A program made the position numbers and the translations under genes. A DNA stretch of 19,385 bases, from assembly GCA_041691815.1 (NCBI GenBank), contig JBEPTZ010000082.1, positions 1-19,385 on the forward strand, in the 5' to 3' direction. The DNA comes from 70-18 sp041691815 (lineage in GTDB: Bacteria > Pseudomonadota > Alphaproteobacteria > Acetobacterales > Acetobacteraceae). Of the stretch, positions 7,588 through 14,682 are shown piece by piece; positions within the stretch are counted from its first letter, which is position 1, and each line of letters opens with the position of its first letter. Below the pieces are notes generated by a model. The model had not been told where the DNA came from and searched no databases. It was given only the letters and a program-made list of their open reading frames with translations.

Positions 7588-7599
7588 GCATTCGAATGC
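7588..7599. promoter_or_regulatory. Palindrome, candidate operator (copy 3)
   Basis: GCATTCGAATGC is perfectly palindromic. One outer base differs from the 14-bp core (C at 7587 where T is expected). It lies upstream of the predicted soxB -35. Paired with copy 2 it could support looping or cooperative binding. Confidence 0.5.
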
Positions 7600-7745
7600 A
7601 CGGCATAAGCCGGGGTTATCGACGAGGGGGGGGGTGGGAATGCGGCCGCGCCCGCCGCAGCCCCATCCGGTTTCCGCGCGCCGTAGCAAAGGCATTGCGG
7701 TCGGCCGGGTGGCGCCCGCCGGTGTGCAGTCTCCCGGCGTGAAGC

Positions 7746-8573
7746 CTATTCCTTCACCCCGCCGGCGGTCAGCCCGGCGACCAGATAGCGCTGCAGCAGC
7801 AGCACGATCGCCAGCACCGGCACCAGTTGCACGGTGGCGGCGGCGAACACCACGCCCCATTGCACGCCTTCCACCGTGCTCAGCATCTCGGCGATGCTGA
7901 CCGGGGCGGTCTTTGCCAGCGTCGTGGTAAACACCAGGGCGAAGACGAATTCATTCCAGGCGAACACCACGACGAAGATCGCCACCGCGACCATGCCCTG
8001 CACCGCCAGCGGCAGCACCACCTGGGTGATGATGCGCAGCATCCCGGCGCCGTCCACCTCGGCCGCCTCCTCCAGCTCGCGAGGCAGGGCGGCGATGAAG
8101 GCGCGCATGATCCAGGTGGCGATGCTGACATAGAACGCGGCATACAGCAGCACCAGCAGCAGATGGGTGTCGTTGAGGCCGAGCACGTTCACCGCCGGGA
8201 ACAGCGGAATGATGACGATGATCGGCGGCAGCATGCGCAGCGCCAGCATCATCAGCGCGCTGGTCTGCAACAGCTTGCCCTGATGGCGGGCATAGACGTA
8301 GCCGGCACTGCACGACACCACCAGCGTGAGCAGGGTGGCGCCGATGGTGATCACCAAACTGGAGGCCAGGCCGTGGAAGAACGCCGGCTGGCCCGCCCAC
8401 AGCGCACGGTAATTGTCCAGCGTCGGCGCGAACCACAGGCTCGGCGGGGTGGCGAAGATGTCGCGCGCCTGCTTGAACGAGGACCCCACCACCAGCAGGA
8501 TCGGCCCCAGCGACCACAGCAGCGCGAGCGCCACGCCGGCCCAGCGCAATCCGCCGTGCCACCGCCTACGCAC
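7746..8573 (-). CDS. ABC transporter permease (MalG/UgpE type)
   Basis: The 275-aa inner-membrane subunit starts at GTG 8573. The only upstream ATG (8738) would add a Cys/Arg-rich stretch that is a shadow of the neighbouring permease. About six membrane segments are visible, beginning with WAGVALALLWSLGPILLVV. The EAA loop that contacts the ATPase is clear: ELEEAAEVDGAGMLRIITQV followed by VLPL. The arrangement is that of the second permease of carbohydrate-type (CUT1-like) importers. Its start overlaps the stop of the first permease by eight bases, showing tight coupling. It is the last gene of the transport operon; no ATP-binding subunit follows, although one often does in this family. Confidence 0.9.
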   Translation of the reverse strand: MRRRWHGGLRWAGVALALLWSLGPILLVVGSSFKQARDIFATPPSLWFAPTLDNYRALWAGQPAFFHGLASSLVITIGATLLTLVVSCSAGYVYARHQGKLLQTSALMMLALRMLPPIIVIIPLFPAVNVLGLNDTHLLLVLLYAAFYVSIATWIMRAFIAALPRELEEAAEVDGAGMLRIITQVVLPLAVQGMVAVAIFVVVFAWNEFVFALVFTTTLAKTAPVSIAEMLSTVEGVQWGVVFAAATVQLVPVLAIVLLLQRYLVAGLTAGGVKE

Positions 8574-9417
8574 CGCGCACCAGCCGGTAATACAGCCGCC
8601 ACAGATAGGGCAGCGCCACCAGCAGCGACAGCAGCAGCATGATGCTGCCGGTGGCCGAGGCGACGCCGAATTCGTGATATTTGAAGGTCTCGCGGTAGAG
8701 ATACACCGACAGCACCTCGGTGAGCCGGGCCGGGCCACCGCCGGTGAGCAGCCAGATTTCCGAGAACAGCCGCACCGCGAAGATGGTGCGAAACAGCACG
8801 GCGACCAGCAGCGCCGGCATGATCACCCACAGCGTCACGTGGCGGAAGCGCTGCCACGGCCGGGCGCCATCGATCTCGGCGGCCTCCATCAACTCGCGCG
8901 GCACCGTGGTGACGGCGGAATAGATGATCAGGAAGCTGAACGGCAGGTGATGCCAGACCGCGATCAGCCCGGCGACCGTGAGTGCCGTCCAGCGTTGCGT
9001 CACCCAGTCGATCTGGCCGAGGCCGATGCCGACCAGCGCCTGGTTGATCAGGCCGACATCCGGCTCCAGCATGTAGCGCCACATCGCCATGGCGCTGGTC
9101 TCGGTGATGGCATAGGGCGCCAGCAGCAGGGCGATGATCAGCGCCTTGCCGCGCAGCGGGGCGGCCAGCAGCAGCGCCAGCAGCAGCGCCAGCAGCAGTT
9201 CGCCGTAGACCACCACCTGCACCAGCACCAGGGTGTTGCCGAGGGCGCGCCAGAACACCGGGTCGGCGAAGATGGTGGCGTAGTTGGCCCAGCCGACGAA
9301 GCGGGCGTGCTGGCCATAGGTGGAGGCCTGAAACGACAGCCAGCCGACATAGATCGACGGCAGCAGCAGGAACACCAGCAGCAGGCTGAGCGCCGGCGCC
9401 ACCATCATCCAGTGCAC
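8566..9417 (-). CDS. ABC transporter permease (MalF/UgpA type)
   Basis: This 283-aa form starts at GTG 9417, the first ordinary start codon after the binding-protein gene; ATG 9408 is also possible. The frame remains coding-like up to CTG 9486, where a CTGA overlap with the binding-protein stop would add an Arg-rich tail (RRRR) that suits the positive-inside rule, so the true start is uncertain. Six membrane segments are seen, from MMVAPALSLLLVFLLLPSIY onward. The EAA loop ELMEAAEIDGARPWQRFRHV marks it as a CUT1-type permease. It forms the transmembrane pore with the adjacent MalG-type subunit and receives substrate from the upstream binding protein. Substrate is unknown; the neighbours suggest a methylated amine or derivative. 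Confidence 0.88.
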   Translation of the reverse strand: MHWMMVAPALSLLLVFLLLPSIYVGWLSFQASTYGQHARFVGWANYATIFADPVFWRALGNTLVLVQVVVYGELLLALLLALLLAAPLRGKALIIALLLAPYAITETSAMAMWRYMLEPDVGLINQALVGIGLGQIDWVTQRWTALTVAGLIAVWHHLPFSFLIIYSAVTTVPRELMEAAEIDGARPWQRFRHVTLWVIMPALLVAVLFRTIFAVRLFSEIWLLTGGGPARLTEVLSVYLYRETFKYHEFGVASATGSIMLLLSLLVALPYLWRLYYRLVRGA

Positions 9418-9482
9418 CGGCCGCAGGCCGCGTGCCGCCCGCCGCCGGCGGGGAGCAACGCGGTTGCCGACGACGGCCTCGG

Positions 9483-10751
9483 TCAGGCGGATGGCAGCAG
9501 CGGCCGCACCCGCGCCGCCAGTTCGGTCATCGCCGCCTGCGGTTGCTTGGCGTCCAGCAGCACTGCGCCCATCGCCTCGATGAACATGTCCATCGCCTTG
9601 GCGGCGTTGGCGAAGCCGGGCACCACCAGCCTTGCGTGCTTCAGCGCCTCGGCTTCCTGCGCGGCGTAGGGCAGCGACTTGATCACCCGTGGGTCCTTGT
9701 AGGCCGAGGGGCGCACCGGCCCGTTGCCGTTCATCGCCGCGCGAATGGTCGATTCCGGCAGCGACAGATGCCGCACCAGGCTCCAGGCCAGCGCCTTCTG
9801 GCTGGTGTTGCGCGGCAGCGCCATGCCCCACACCGAGGTCTTCGCCGGGATCGGCTGCCCGTCGACGCCGAGCGGCAGCGGCGTCACCTCGAACTGGCCG
9901 GGGAATTTGCTGGCCTTGGGGTCGTTGTAGTTGAAGGTGCGGGTGAACGGCTGATCGGTCATCGCCGCCCGGCCCTGTTGCATGAAGGTGATCACGTCTT
10001 CGGTTTTCATGTTGACCACGTTGCGCGGGATCACCCCCTCGTGGAACAGCGCGTGCAGCGTGGTCATCGCCTTCACCGCGCCGGGCTGATCGACCACCAC
10101 CTTGTAGTCGTGGGTGATGAAATCGCCGCCATAGGCGCGCACCCAGTCCATCGCACAGGACGGGTCTTCCATGTCGAACACCAGGCCGTAGACCTTGGTG
10201 CCGTCACGGGTGAAGCTCAGCTTGCGGAAATCCGCCACCGCCTCGTCCAGCGTTTTCGGCGGGCCGGCGATGCCGCGCTCCTTCATGAAGGTGCGGTTCA
10301 TGTGCAGGCCGTGCGTCGCGTGGCGGAACGGGATGCCCACCTGCTTGCTGCCGAAGCGGTGCGCGTCGAGCATGCCTTGCGGGAACTCGGCATAATCCGG
10401 GATCGGCGTTTTGGCGTTCCAGGTGCCGAGGTCCTCGAACAGCGTGGCGAATTGCGGGCCATCGAAGCGGTCCAGCAGGAACGTTACATCGAGATGACCC
10501 TCACCGAGGCTGGCTTCCTGGAACGCGCGTTCATTGGCTGCGGTGACGCCGAAGGTGAGCCATTCGATCTCGACGCCGTTGGCCTTGCGCCATTCTTCGG
10601 TGATGTCGCCGCCCGGCCCGGTGGTGATGACCTTCTTGTGCACCGCGTGGCAGCTGATCGACAGCTTTCCGGCGGCGCGGCCGATATGCGGTGCGGCCAG
10701 CATGGCCGTGGTAGCGGCGCCGGCGCGCAGGATTCCGCGGCGTGTCAGCAT
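9483..10751 (-). CDS. Extracellular solute-binding protein, family 1
   Basis: The 422-aa periplasmic binding protein of an ABC importer starts at ATG 10751 behind a strong GGGGAGAG ribosome site. The N-terminus, LTRRGILRAGAATTAMLAAP, has a twin-arginine-like signal followed by a hydrophobic stretch and a probable cleavage site near residue 26, so export by Tat is likely. The mature part has the family-1 layout (segments LDVTFLLDRFDG, GIPFRHATHGLHMNRTFMKE, GRAAMTDQP). This family mostly binds sugars, polyols and related polar compounds, but members for other solutes are known. It is the first transport gene, downstream of the dioxygenase and regulator, and probably has no separate promoter because only 55 bp lie between it and the regulator gene. 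Confidence 0.9.
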   Translation of the reverse strand: MLTRRGILRAGAATTAMLAAPHIGRAAGKLSISCHAVHKKVITTGPGGDITEEWRKANGVEIEWLTFGVTAANERAFQEASLGEGHLDVTFLLDRFDGPQFATLFEDLGTWNAKTPIPDYAEFPQGMLDAHRFGSKQVGIPFRHATHGLHMNRTFMKERGIAGPPKTLDEAVADFRKLSFTRDGTKVYGLVFDMEDPSCAMDWVRAYGGDFITHDYKVVVDQPGAVKAMTTLHALFHEGVIPRNVVNMKTEDVITFMQQGRAAMTDQPFTRTFNYNDPKASKFPGQFEVTPLPLGVDGQPIPAKTSVWGMALPRNTSQKALAWSLVRHLSLPESTIRAAMNGNGPVRPSAYKDPRVIKSLPYAAQEAEALKHARLVVPGFANAAKAMDMFIEAMGAVLLDAKQPQAAMTELAARVRPLLPSA

Positions 10752-10806
10752 GATTTCTCTCCCCTGATTGGCGTGCGCATTCGCGTTTACATATTTGTCG
10801 ACGGAT

Positions 10807-11538
10807 TCACACCAGCATCTGGCGTTCCATCACCTGGTCGCGCGCGGCGGCAATGTGACTTTCCATCTCGGCGGCGGCGCGCGCGGCGTCGCGCACCCGG
10901 ATCGCGTCGAAGATCACCATGTGTTCCTCGAGAATGCGGCGTGCGCGCACTGCCAGGTCCTCGGCGCCGAAGCTGGTGGTGTTGAGTCGGCCGATACCGA
11001 CGAAATTCGGCAACATCCCGACGCTGGCGAGGTGGTAGGGGTTTTGCGTGGCACGGGCGACCGCGCGATGAAAGGCGAAGTTGAGGTCGAGCAGCAGCGC
11101 CGCGGACTCGCCGCGCGCCGCATCCTCGGCGAGGCGCAGGGTGGCGGCGATCCCGGCGAGGGTTTCCGGGGTGTGGCGCTCGGCGGCGAGGCCGGCGACG
11201 GCACATTCCAGCACGATGCGGAATTCGTACAGCCGCAGTAGGTCGGCCATGCTGCGCACCGGCGGGAATACGCCGGCGCCGGGTGCGGCACCCTGCACCA
11301 CCACCGTGCCGGAGCCGCGCTGGGAGCGCAGCACGCCGGCATCCTTCAACGCCTGCAGCGCCTCGCGCAGAACCGGGCGGGAAACGCCGAAGCGGGTGCC
11401 CAACTCGCCTTCGGTGGGCAGTTTGCAGCCGCGCGGGAACTCGCCGCGCTCAACCAGCCGCAGCAACTGGTCCTGGACCAACCCGGCCAGTCGCGGTGCG
11501 CGCGGCCGGCCGGCGGTGGCCGGTTCGACCTGCAGCAC
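10807..11538 (-). CDS. GntR-family regulator with FCD ligand domain
   Basis: The 243-aa product starts at GTG 11538, one base after the dioxygenase stop. A winged helix-turn-helix spans about 14-84 (LPTEGELGTRFGVSRPVLREAL, then GSGTVVV in the wing). The FCD domain (about 100-235) retains the metal/ligand residues expected of the FadR subgroup: Asp151, His157, His206 and His228. Such regulators usually repress the operon they sit in and are released by a small carboxylate, often the pathway substrate or product. It is inside the tauD-transport operon, so autoregulation is likely. A candidate site for it is the CAACC-N14-GGTTG repeat at 12463-12486, although that is a guess. Confidence 0.92.
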   Translation of the reverse strand: MLQVEPATAGRPRAPRLAGLVQDQLLRLVERGEFPRGCKLPTEGELGTRFGVSRPVLREALQALKDAGVLRSQRGSGTVVVQGAAPGAGVFPPVRSMADLLRLYEFRIVLECAVAGLAAERHTPETLAGIAATLRLAEDAARGESAALLLDLNFAFHRAVARATQNPYHLASVGMLPNFVGIGRLNTTSFGAEDLAVRARRILEEHMVIFDAIRVRDAARAAAEMESHIAAARDQVMERQMLV

Positions 11539-11539
11539 G

Positions 11540-12415
11540 CTAGTACGGCGCTTCGCTGATCGTGGTCAGCCGATGCATCCGCCGCCGCCCCTTGCCGGGG
11601 AAGGCATCCCGCCGATGCATGGTGCAGCGGTTGTCCCAGATCACCAGATCGCCGGTTTGCCACTGCTGCGACCAGACATCCTCGGGTTGCGCGGCGCACG
11701 ACCACAGCAGCTCGAGCACCCGTTCGCTCTCGGCCAGCGGCAGGCCGACGATGTAGCCGCCGAAGCGGCGCCCGAGATACAACGCCTTGCGACCGCTCTC
11801 CGGGTGGGTGCGCAGGATCGGGTGTTGCGGCCCGGGCAGCTCGCGCGGGTCGTCGGTGCCGATGTCGACATAGCCGGGCCGGCGGGTGCCCTGCGCGGTG
11901 TGGCTGCGCTGATGCTTCAGCTTGAGATCGGCGAGGCGGGTGTGCAGTTCGGCCGGAATCCGCTCGACAGCGTTGTACATATTGGCGAAGCTGGTATCGC
12001 CGCCGCTGGGCGGCACCTCGCGCCCGAGCAGGAAGGTGTATTCCGACGGGCGCTCGACGAAGCCCTTGTCGGAATGCCAGTTCAATTCGCCGTCACCATG
12101 CTCGCCGATCGCCTTGCCTTCCTCCATCACGTTGGAGATGATGGTGATCTCCGGGCACTCCGGCACGTAGACGCTGCGCGAGCGGCTATAGGCGGGCGAG
12201 CCTTCCAGTTCGCCAAATTGCGCGGCAAAGCGGGTAAACTCCACGTCACTGATGCTGTAGCCGCGCAGCCGCACCACCAGATGGTCGCGCAACGCGGCCT
12301 TCACCGCGGCGATATCCTCGGGCCCCGGATTGGCCGGGTCGATGCCGATGACGTCGGCCCCGAGGGCGCCGCCGGTCGGCTGGATACGGATTCGATCGAT
12401 GGCGGACACGCTCAT
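11540..12415 (-). CDS. TauD/TfdA-family Fe(II)/2-oxoglutarate dioxygenase
   Basis: The 291-aa product has full family length. The iron ligands are visible as His114 and Asp116 in NWHSDKGF and His267 in CTMHRRDAF. Arg282, 15 residues after the last His, corresponds to the arginine that holds 2-oxoglutarate in TauD. GDLVIWDNRCTMH is the typical second-half signature. The enzyme should therefore be active, coupling 2-oxoglutarate decarboxylation to hydroxylation of a small acidic or zwitterionic substrate, often ending in C-N, C-S or C-O cleavage. It need not be taurine: family members act on carnitine, butyrobetaine, 2,4-D and others. As first gene of an operon with an importer and upstream of sarcosine oxidase, removal of an alkyl-amine group is a reasonable guess. 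Confidence 0.9.
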   Translation of the reverse strand: MSVSAIDRIRIQPTGGALGADVIGIDPANPGPEDIAAVKAALRDHLVVRLRGYSISDVEFTRFAAQFGELEGSPAYSRSRSVYVPECPEITIISNVMEEGKAIGEHGDGELNWHSDKGFVERPSEYTFLLGREVPPSGGDTSFANMYNAVERIPAELHTRLADLKLKHQRSHTAQGTRRPGYVDIGTDDPRELPGPQHPILRTHPESGRKALYLGRRFGGYIVGLPLAESERVLELLWSCAAQPEDVWSQQWQTGDLVIWDNRCTMHRRDAFPGKGRRRMHRLTTISEAPY

Positions 12416-12445
12416 GGCATCGCTCCAGGGGTGACGATGGCGGGC

Positions 12446-12474
12446 ACGCTACGGAGCGCGAACAACCTTGTCAA
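12446..12474 (-). promoter_or_regulatory. Predicted promoter of the dioxygenase-transport operon
   Basis: On the minus strand a perfect TTGACA (12469-12474) is followed by a 17-bp spacer and TAGCGT (12446-12451). The expected start is about 25 nt before ATG 12415. GGAG in the leader could be the ribosome site. Confidence 0.5.
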
Positions 12475-12486
12475 TTTGATTGGTTG
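12463..12486. promoter_or_regulatory. Inverted repeat over the -35 box, possible GntR operator
   Basis: CAACC (12463-12467) and GGTTG (12482-12486) are complementary arms 14 bp apart that flank the predicted -35 box. The position suits a repressor site, but the arms are short. Confidence 0.25.
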
Positions 12487-12598
12487 CCCGCGTCGCACCG
12501 GTGCAGCGCGGCGTTACCGGCCGGGGCGTGGCCGCAGGTTCGCCGAATTCAGGCGAAAACATACGGACAGCAGCCTCCGGAACCCCAGGGACGCTTCA

Positions 12599-12618
12599 CC
12601 GACCCTCTGCTAGGTCGG
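12599..12618. terminator. Small hairpin over the DUF1365 stop codon
   Basis: CCGACC (12599-12604) and GGTCGG (12613-12618) form a 6-bp stem with an 8-nt loop that includes the stop codon. It marks the end of the lipid operon but lacks a T-run, so intrinsic termination is doubtful. Confidence 0.25.
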
Positions 12619-13353
12619 CCTTGGGTGCGTCCGCAACCCCTTGCGCCACAGCTTGAGCGCCTCCCAGTGGATCGCCCCCAGCACCTTCAGCGCCAGCAGC
12701 GGATGGCCAAGCACGGCGCGCAGCAGCGACGCGTCGGTGAGCGGGCTGCGTTTGCCGGAGAAACTGGCGGTGAGCATCGTGCCGGCCTTGCCGGTCGCGC
12801 GGATGAACAATGCCATGGCCTCGCCGGGCGAGGTGAGGCGGAAATGGTAGTGCATGTCCATGGCGAAGAATGGCGAGACGTAGAACTGCTTGGCGCAATC
12901 CTGCACCTGCGGCCCGGCCACGGTTTTCGCCGGCACCAGATAGGTGTGGCGCTGGCCGAAGGTGTTGTTGACCTCGTAGAGCACAGCGGTGAGCGTGCCT
13001 TCGCGGTTGTGGCACCACCACACGCTGATCGGGTTGAAGGCATGGCCAAGGATACGCGGCATGCACAGAACCTGGATGCGCCCGCCACCTTGCAGCCCGG
13101 CCTCGGCCAGCAGGCGCTCCACCTGGGCACGCAACGGCTCGGCGTTACCGGCCAGGTGGTCGCGGTCGTGGAAGCTCACCAGCCCGGCATGGTTATGCCC
13201 GAACAGCCGCAACCGCGCGGCGAGCGCTGGCAGTTCGTCGATATCGAGCAGCACTTGGAAGATGCGGTAGCGCATCCGATGCTCCACCGGCCGGAAGCGG
13301 CGATGCGCCACCACGCCCTGGTACAAGCCGCTGGAATATGTCGCGCCGGTCAT
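12610..13353 (-). CDS. DUF1365 family protein
   Basis: The 247-aa product belongs to the DUF1365 (COG3496) family. It begins with SGLYQGVVAHRRFRPVEHRMRYRIFQVLLDIDEL and carries the conserved segments LCMPRILGHAFNPISVWWCH (95-114) and KQFYVSPFFAMDMHYHF. The family has no firmly assigned reaction, but it occurs almost always beside a COG2907 flavoprotein and CFA-synthase-like methyltransferases, as here, in what is thought to be a fatty-acid or phospholipid modification pathway. ATG 13353 overlaps the flavoprotein stop as ATGA. It is the last gene of a four-gene minus-strand operon. No signal peptide or clear membrane segment is seen. Confidence 0.9.
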   Translation of the reverse strand: MTGATYSSGLYQGVVAHRRFRPVEHRMRYRIFQVLLDIDELPALAARLRLFGHNHAGLVSFHDRDHLAGNAEPLRAQVERLLAEAGLQGGGRIQVLCMPRILGHAFNPISVWWCHNREGTLTAVLYEVNNTFGQRHTYLVPAKTVAGPQVQDCAKQFYVSPFFAMDMHYHFRLTSPGEAMALFIRATGKAGTMLTASFSGKRSPLTDASLLRAVLGHPLLALKVLGAIHWEALKLWRKGLRTHPRPT

Positions 13354-14657
13354 GCCGCCAGCCTATCCGCTGCGCCGAGATGAATGCGGCCGGATTCGTC
13401 GGCCACGGTCCAGGGCCGCCGCACCCCACCCAGCGCCTCGGCCACCGCGAGGCCGGATTGCAGGCCGTCTTCATGGAAGCCGGCGCCGAAATGCGCGCCG
13501 CAGAACCAGGTGCGGCGCTGCCCCTGCAACGACCACAGCGCGCGCTGGGCACGCACCGCGGCGGCGTCGAACAGCGGATGCGCGTAGGATTCGCGGTGCA
13601 GCACGCCGGCCGGCTCGCGGGGCGGGTTGAGGGTGAGGAACAGCGGTGTGGCCGGATCCAGTCCCTGCAAGCGGTTCATCCAGTAGGTGACGCAGGGGGC
13701 GGCATTATCATCGCCGGAGATGAAATTCCAGGCCGCCCACACGCCGCGCCGACGCGGCATCAGGCTGGCATCCTGATGCAGCACGGCCTGGTTGCGGGTA
13801 TAGCCGAATGCACCGAGCAGGGCGGTCTCGCGCGGCGAGGGGGCATCCAGCAGGGCCAGCGCGGTGTCGGCATGGGTGGCGATCACCACATGGTCGTGGC
13901 GGGTGGAGTCACCATCCCCGGTATGAACGATGACACCATTTATGCCGCGAATCACCGCACGCACCGGCGTCTGCATTCGAATGCACTGGGCCAGCGGGGC
14001 GGCGAGTCGGCTGACATATGCGATGCTGCCGCCGGTGACGGTGCGCCAGACCGGCCGCCCGGTGATCTGCAGCAGGCCGTGATTGGTACAGAAGCGGATA
14101 AAGGCGGAGAGCGGGTAATCGCGCGCCCGCGCCGAGGGGGTGGACCAGATGGCGGCGGCCATCGGCAGGATGTGGTCGCGCTGGAAGCCGGCGCCATAGC
14201 CTTGCGCGTCAAGGTAGTCGCCGAGCGTGGTGGTGTCGTCCGCCAGCACCGCCTGGTTGTCCCGGGTGGCGCGGTAGAAGCGCAGCAGATCGGCCAGCAT
14301 CGCCCAGAAGCGCGGGCGCAGCAGGTTGGATTTCTGCGCAAACAGGCCGGACAGGTCGGTGCCGGCGTACTCCAGTTCCGCGGCCTCGCCGGCAACTGCG
14401 CCGCGCGAGACCGCGAAGGACATATCGGTTGCCTGGGTGGGCACGCCGAGATGTGCGAACAGCGCGACGAGATTTGGGTAGCTGCGCTCGTTGTAGACGA
14501 TGAAGCCGGTATCGACCGGCAGGCCGGCGGCGAGCACCGTGTTGCTGTGCCCGCCCAGCCGGGGGGCCGCCTCGTAGACGGTGACGCGATGGTGCCGGGC
14601 GAGCAGCCAGGCAGCCGAGAGGCCGGCGATGCCGCTGCCGATCACGGCGATATCCAT
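13350..14657 (-). CDS. COG2907-type FAD-dependent amine-oxidase-like flavoprotein
   Basis: The 435-aa product starts at ATG 14657, directly before the dinucleotide motif DIAVIGSGIAGLSAAWLLA (2-20); the frame extends to 14780 but would overlap the preceding gene. YEAAPRLGGHSNTV completes the FAD-binding unit, and a C-terminal FAD contact is seen near WFCGAHFGAGFHEDGLQSGL. Proteins of this group resemble phytoene desaturases and amine oxidases but sit with CFA synthases and DUF1365. They probably oxidise a modified acyl chain in membrane lipids, for example toward desaturated or furan products (inference). The gene overlaps DUF1365 by four bases. A TGCATTCGAATGCA palindrome lies inside the coding region at 13972-13985. 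Confidence 0.9.
   Translation of the reverse strand: MDIAVIGSGIAGLSAAWLLARHHRVTVYEAAPRLGGHSNTVLAAGLPVDTGFIVYNERSYPNLVALFAHLGVPTQATDMSFAVSRGAVAGEAAELEYAGTDLSGLFAQKSNLLRPRFWAMLADLLRFYRATRDNQAVLADDTTTLGDYLDAQGYGAGFQRDHILPMAAAIWSTPSARARDYPLSAFIRFCTNHGLLQITGRPVWRTVTGGSIAYVSRLAAPLAQCIRMQTPVRAVIRGINGVIVHTGDGDSTRHDHVVIATHADTALALLDAPSPRETALLGAFGYTRNQAVLHQDASLMPRRRGVWAAWNFISGDDNAAPCVTYWMNRLQGLDPATPLFLTLNPPREPAGVLHRESYAHPLFDAAAVRAQRALWSLQGQRRTWFCGAHFGAGFHEDGLQSGLAVAEALGGVRRPWTVADESGRIHLGAADRLAA
13972..13985. repeat. Intragenic copy of the 14-bp palindrome (copy 4)
   Basis: TGCATTCGAATGCA occurs in the COG2907 gene, encoding the CIRMQ region, about 670 bp from its start. No promoter is expected here. 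It shows that the palindrome is not limited to promoters in this window. Confidence 0.6.
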
Positions 14658-14682
14658 GCTGTCGGGACAGTCGGTTGGGGTT

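Larger units (their letters stand above)
7451..7745. other. Non-coding region between ABC operon and soxB
   Basis: This 295-bp gap holds no supported gene. It contains the predicted soxB promoter, two copies of the TGCATTCGAATGCA-type palindrome whose centres are 78 bp apart, and a run of nine G (from 7626). A 6-bp hairpin (7739-7744 with 7752-7757) covers the stop of the upstream permease gene. The separation suggests soxB has its own promoter rather than depending only on read-through. Confidence 0.6.

Noticed and set aside
8574..8738. N-terminal extension of the second permease to ATG 8738
   Set aside because: The added residues are a Cys/Arg-rich shadow of the first permease; GTG 8573 gives the normal family length and an 8-base overlap.
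9432..10985. Long plus-strand open frame opposite the binding-protein gene
   Set aside because: It crosses two minus-strand genes and has no family signature; the minus-strand product is a normal exported binding protein.
14658..14682. Short CTGTC/GACAG inverted repeat before the COG2907 gene
   Set aside because: A 5-bp arm within an operon is too short to support a regulatory call.
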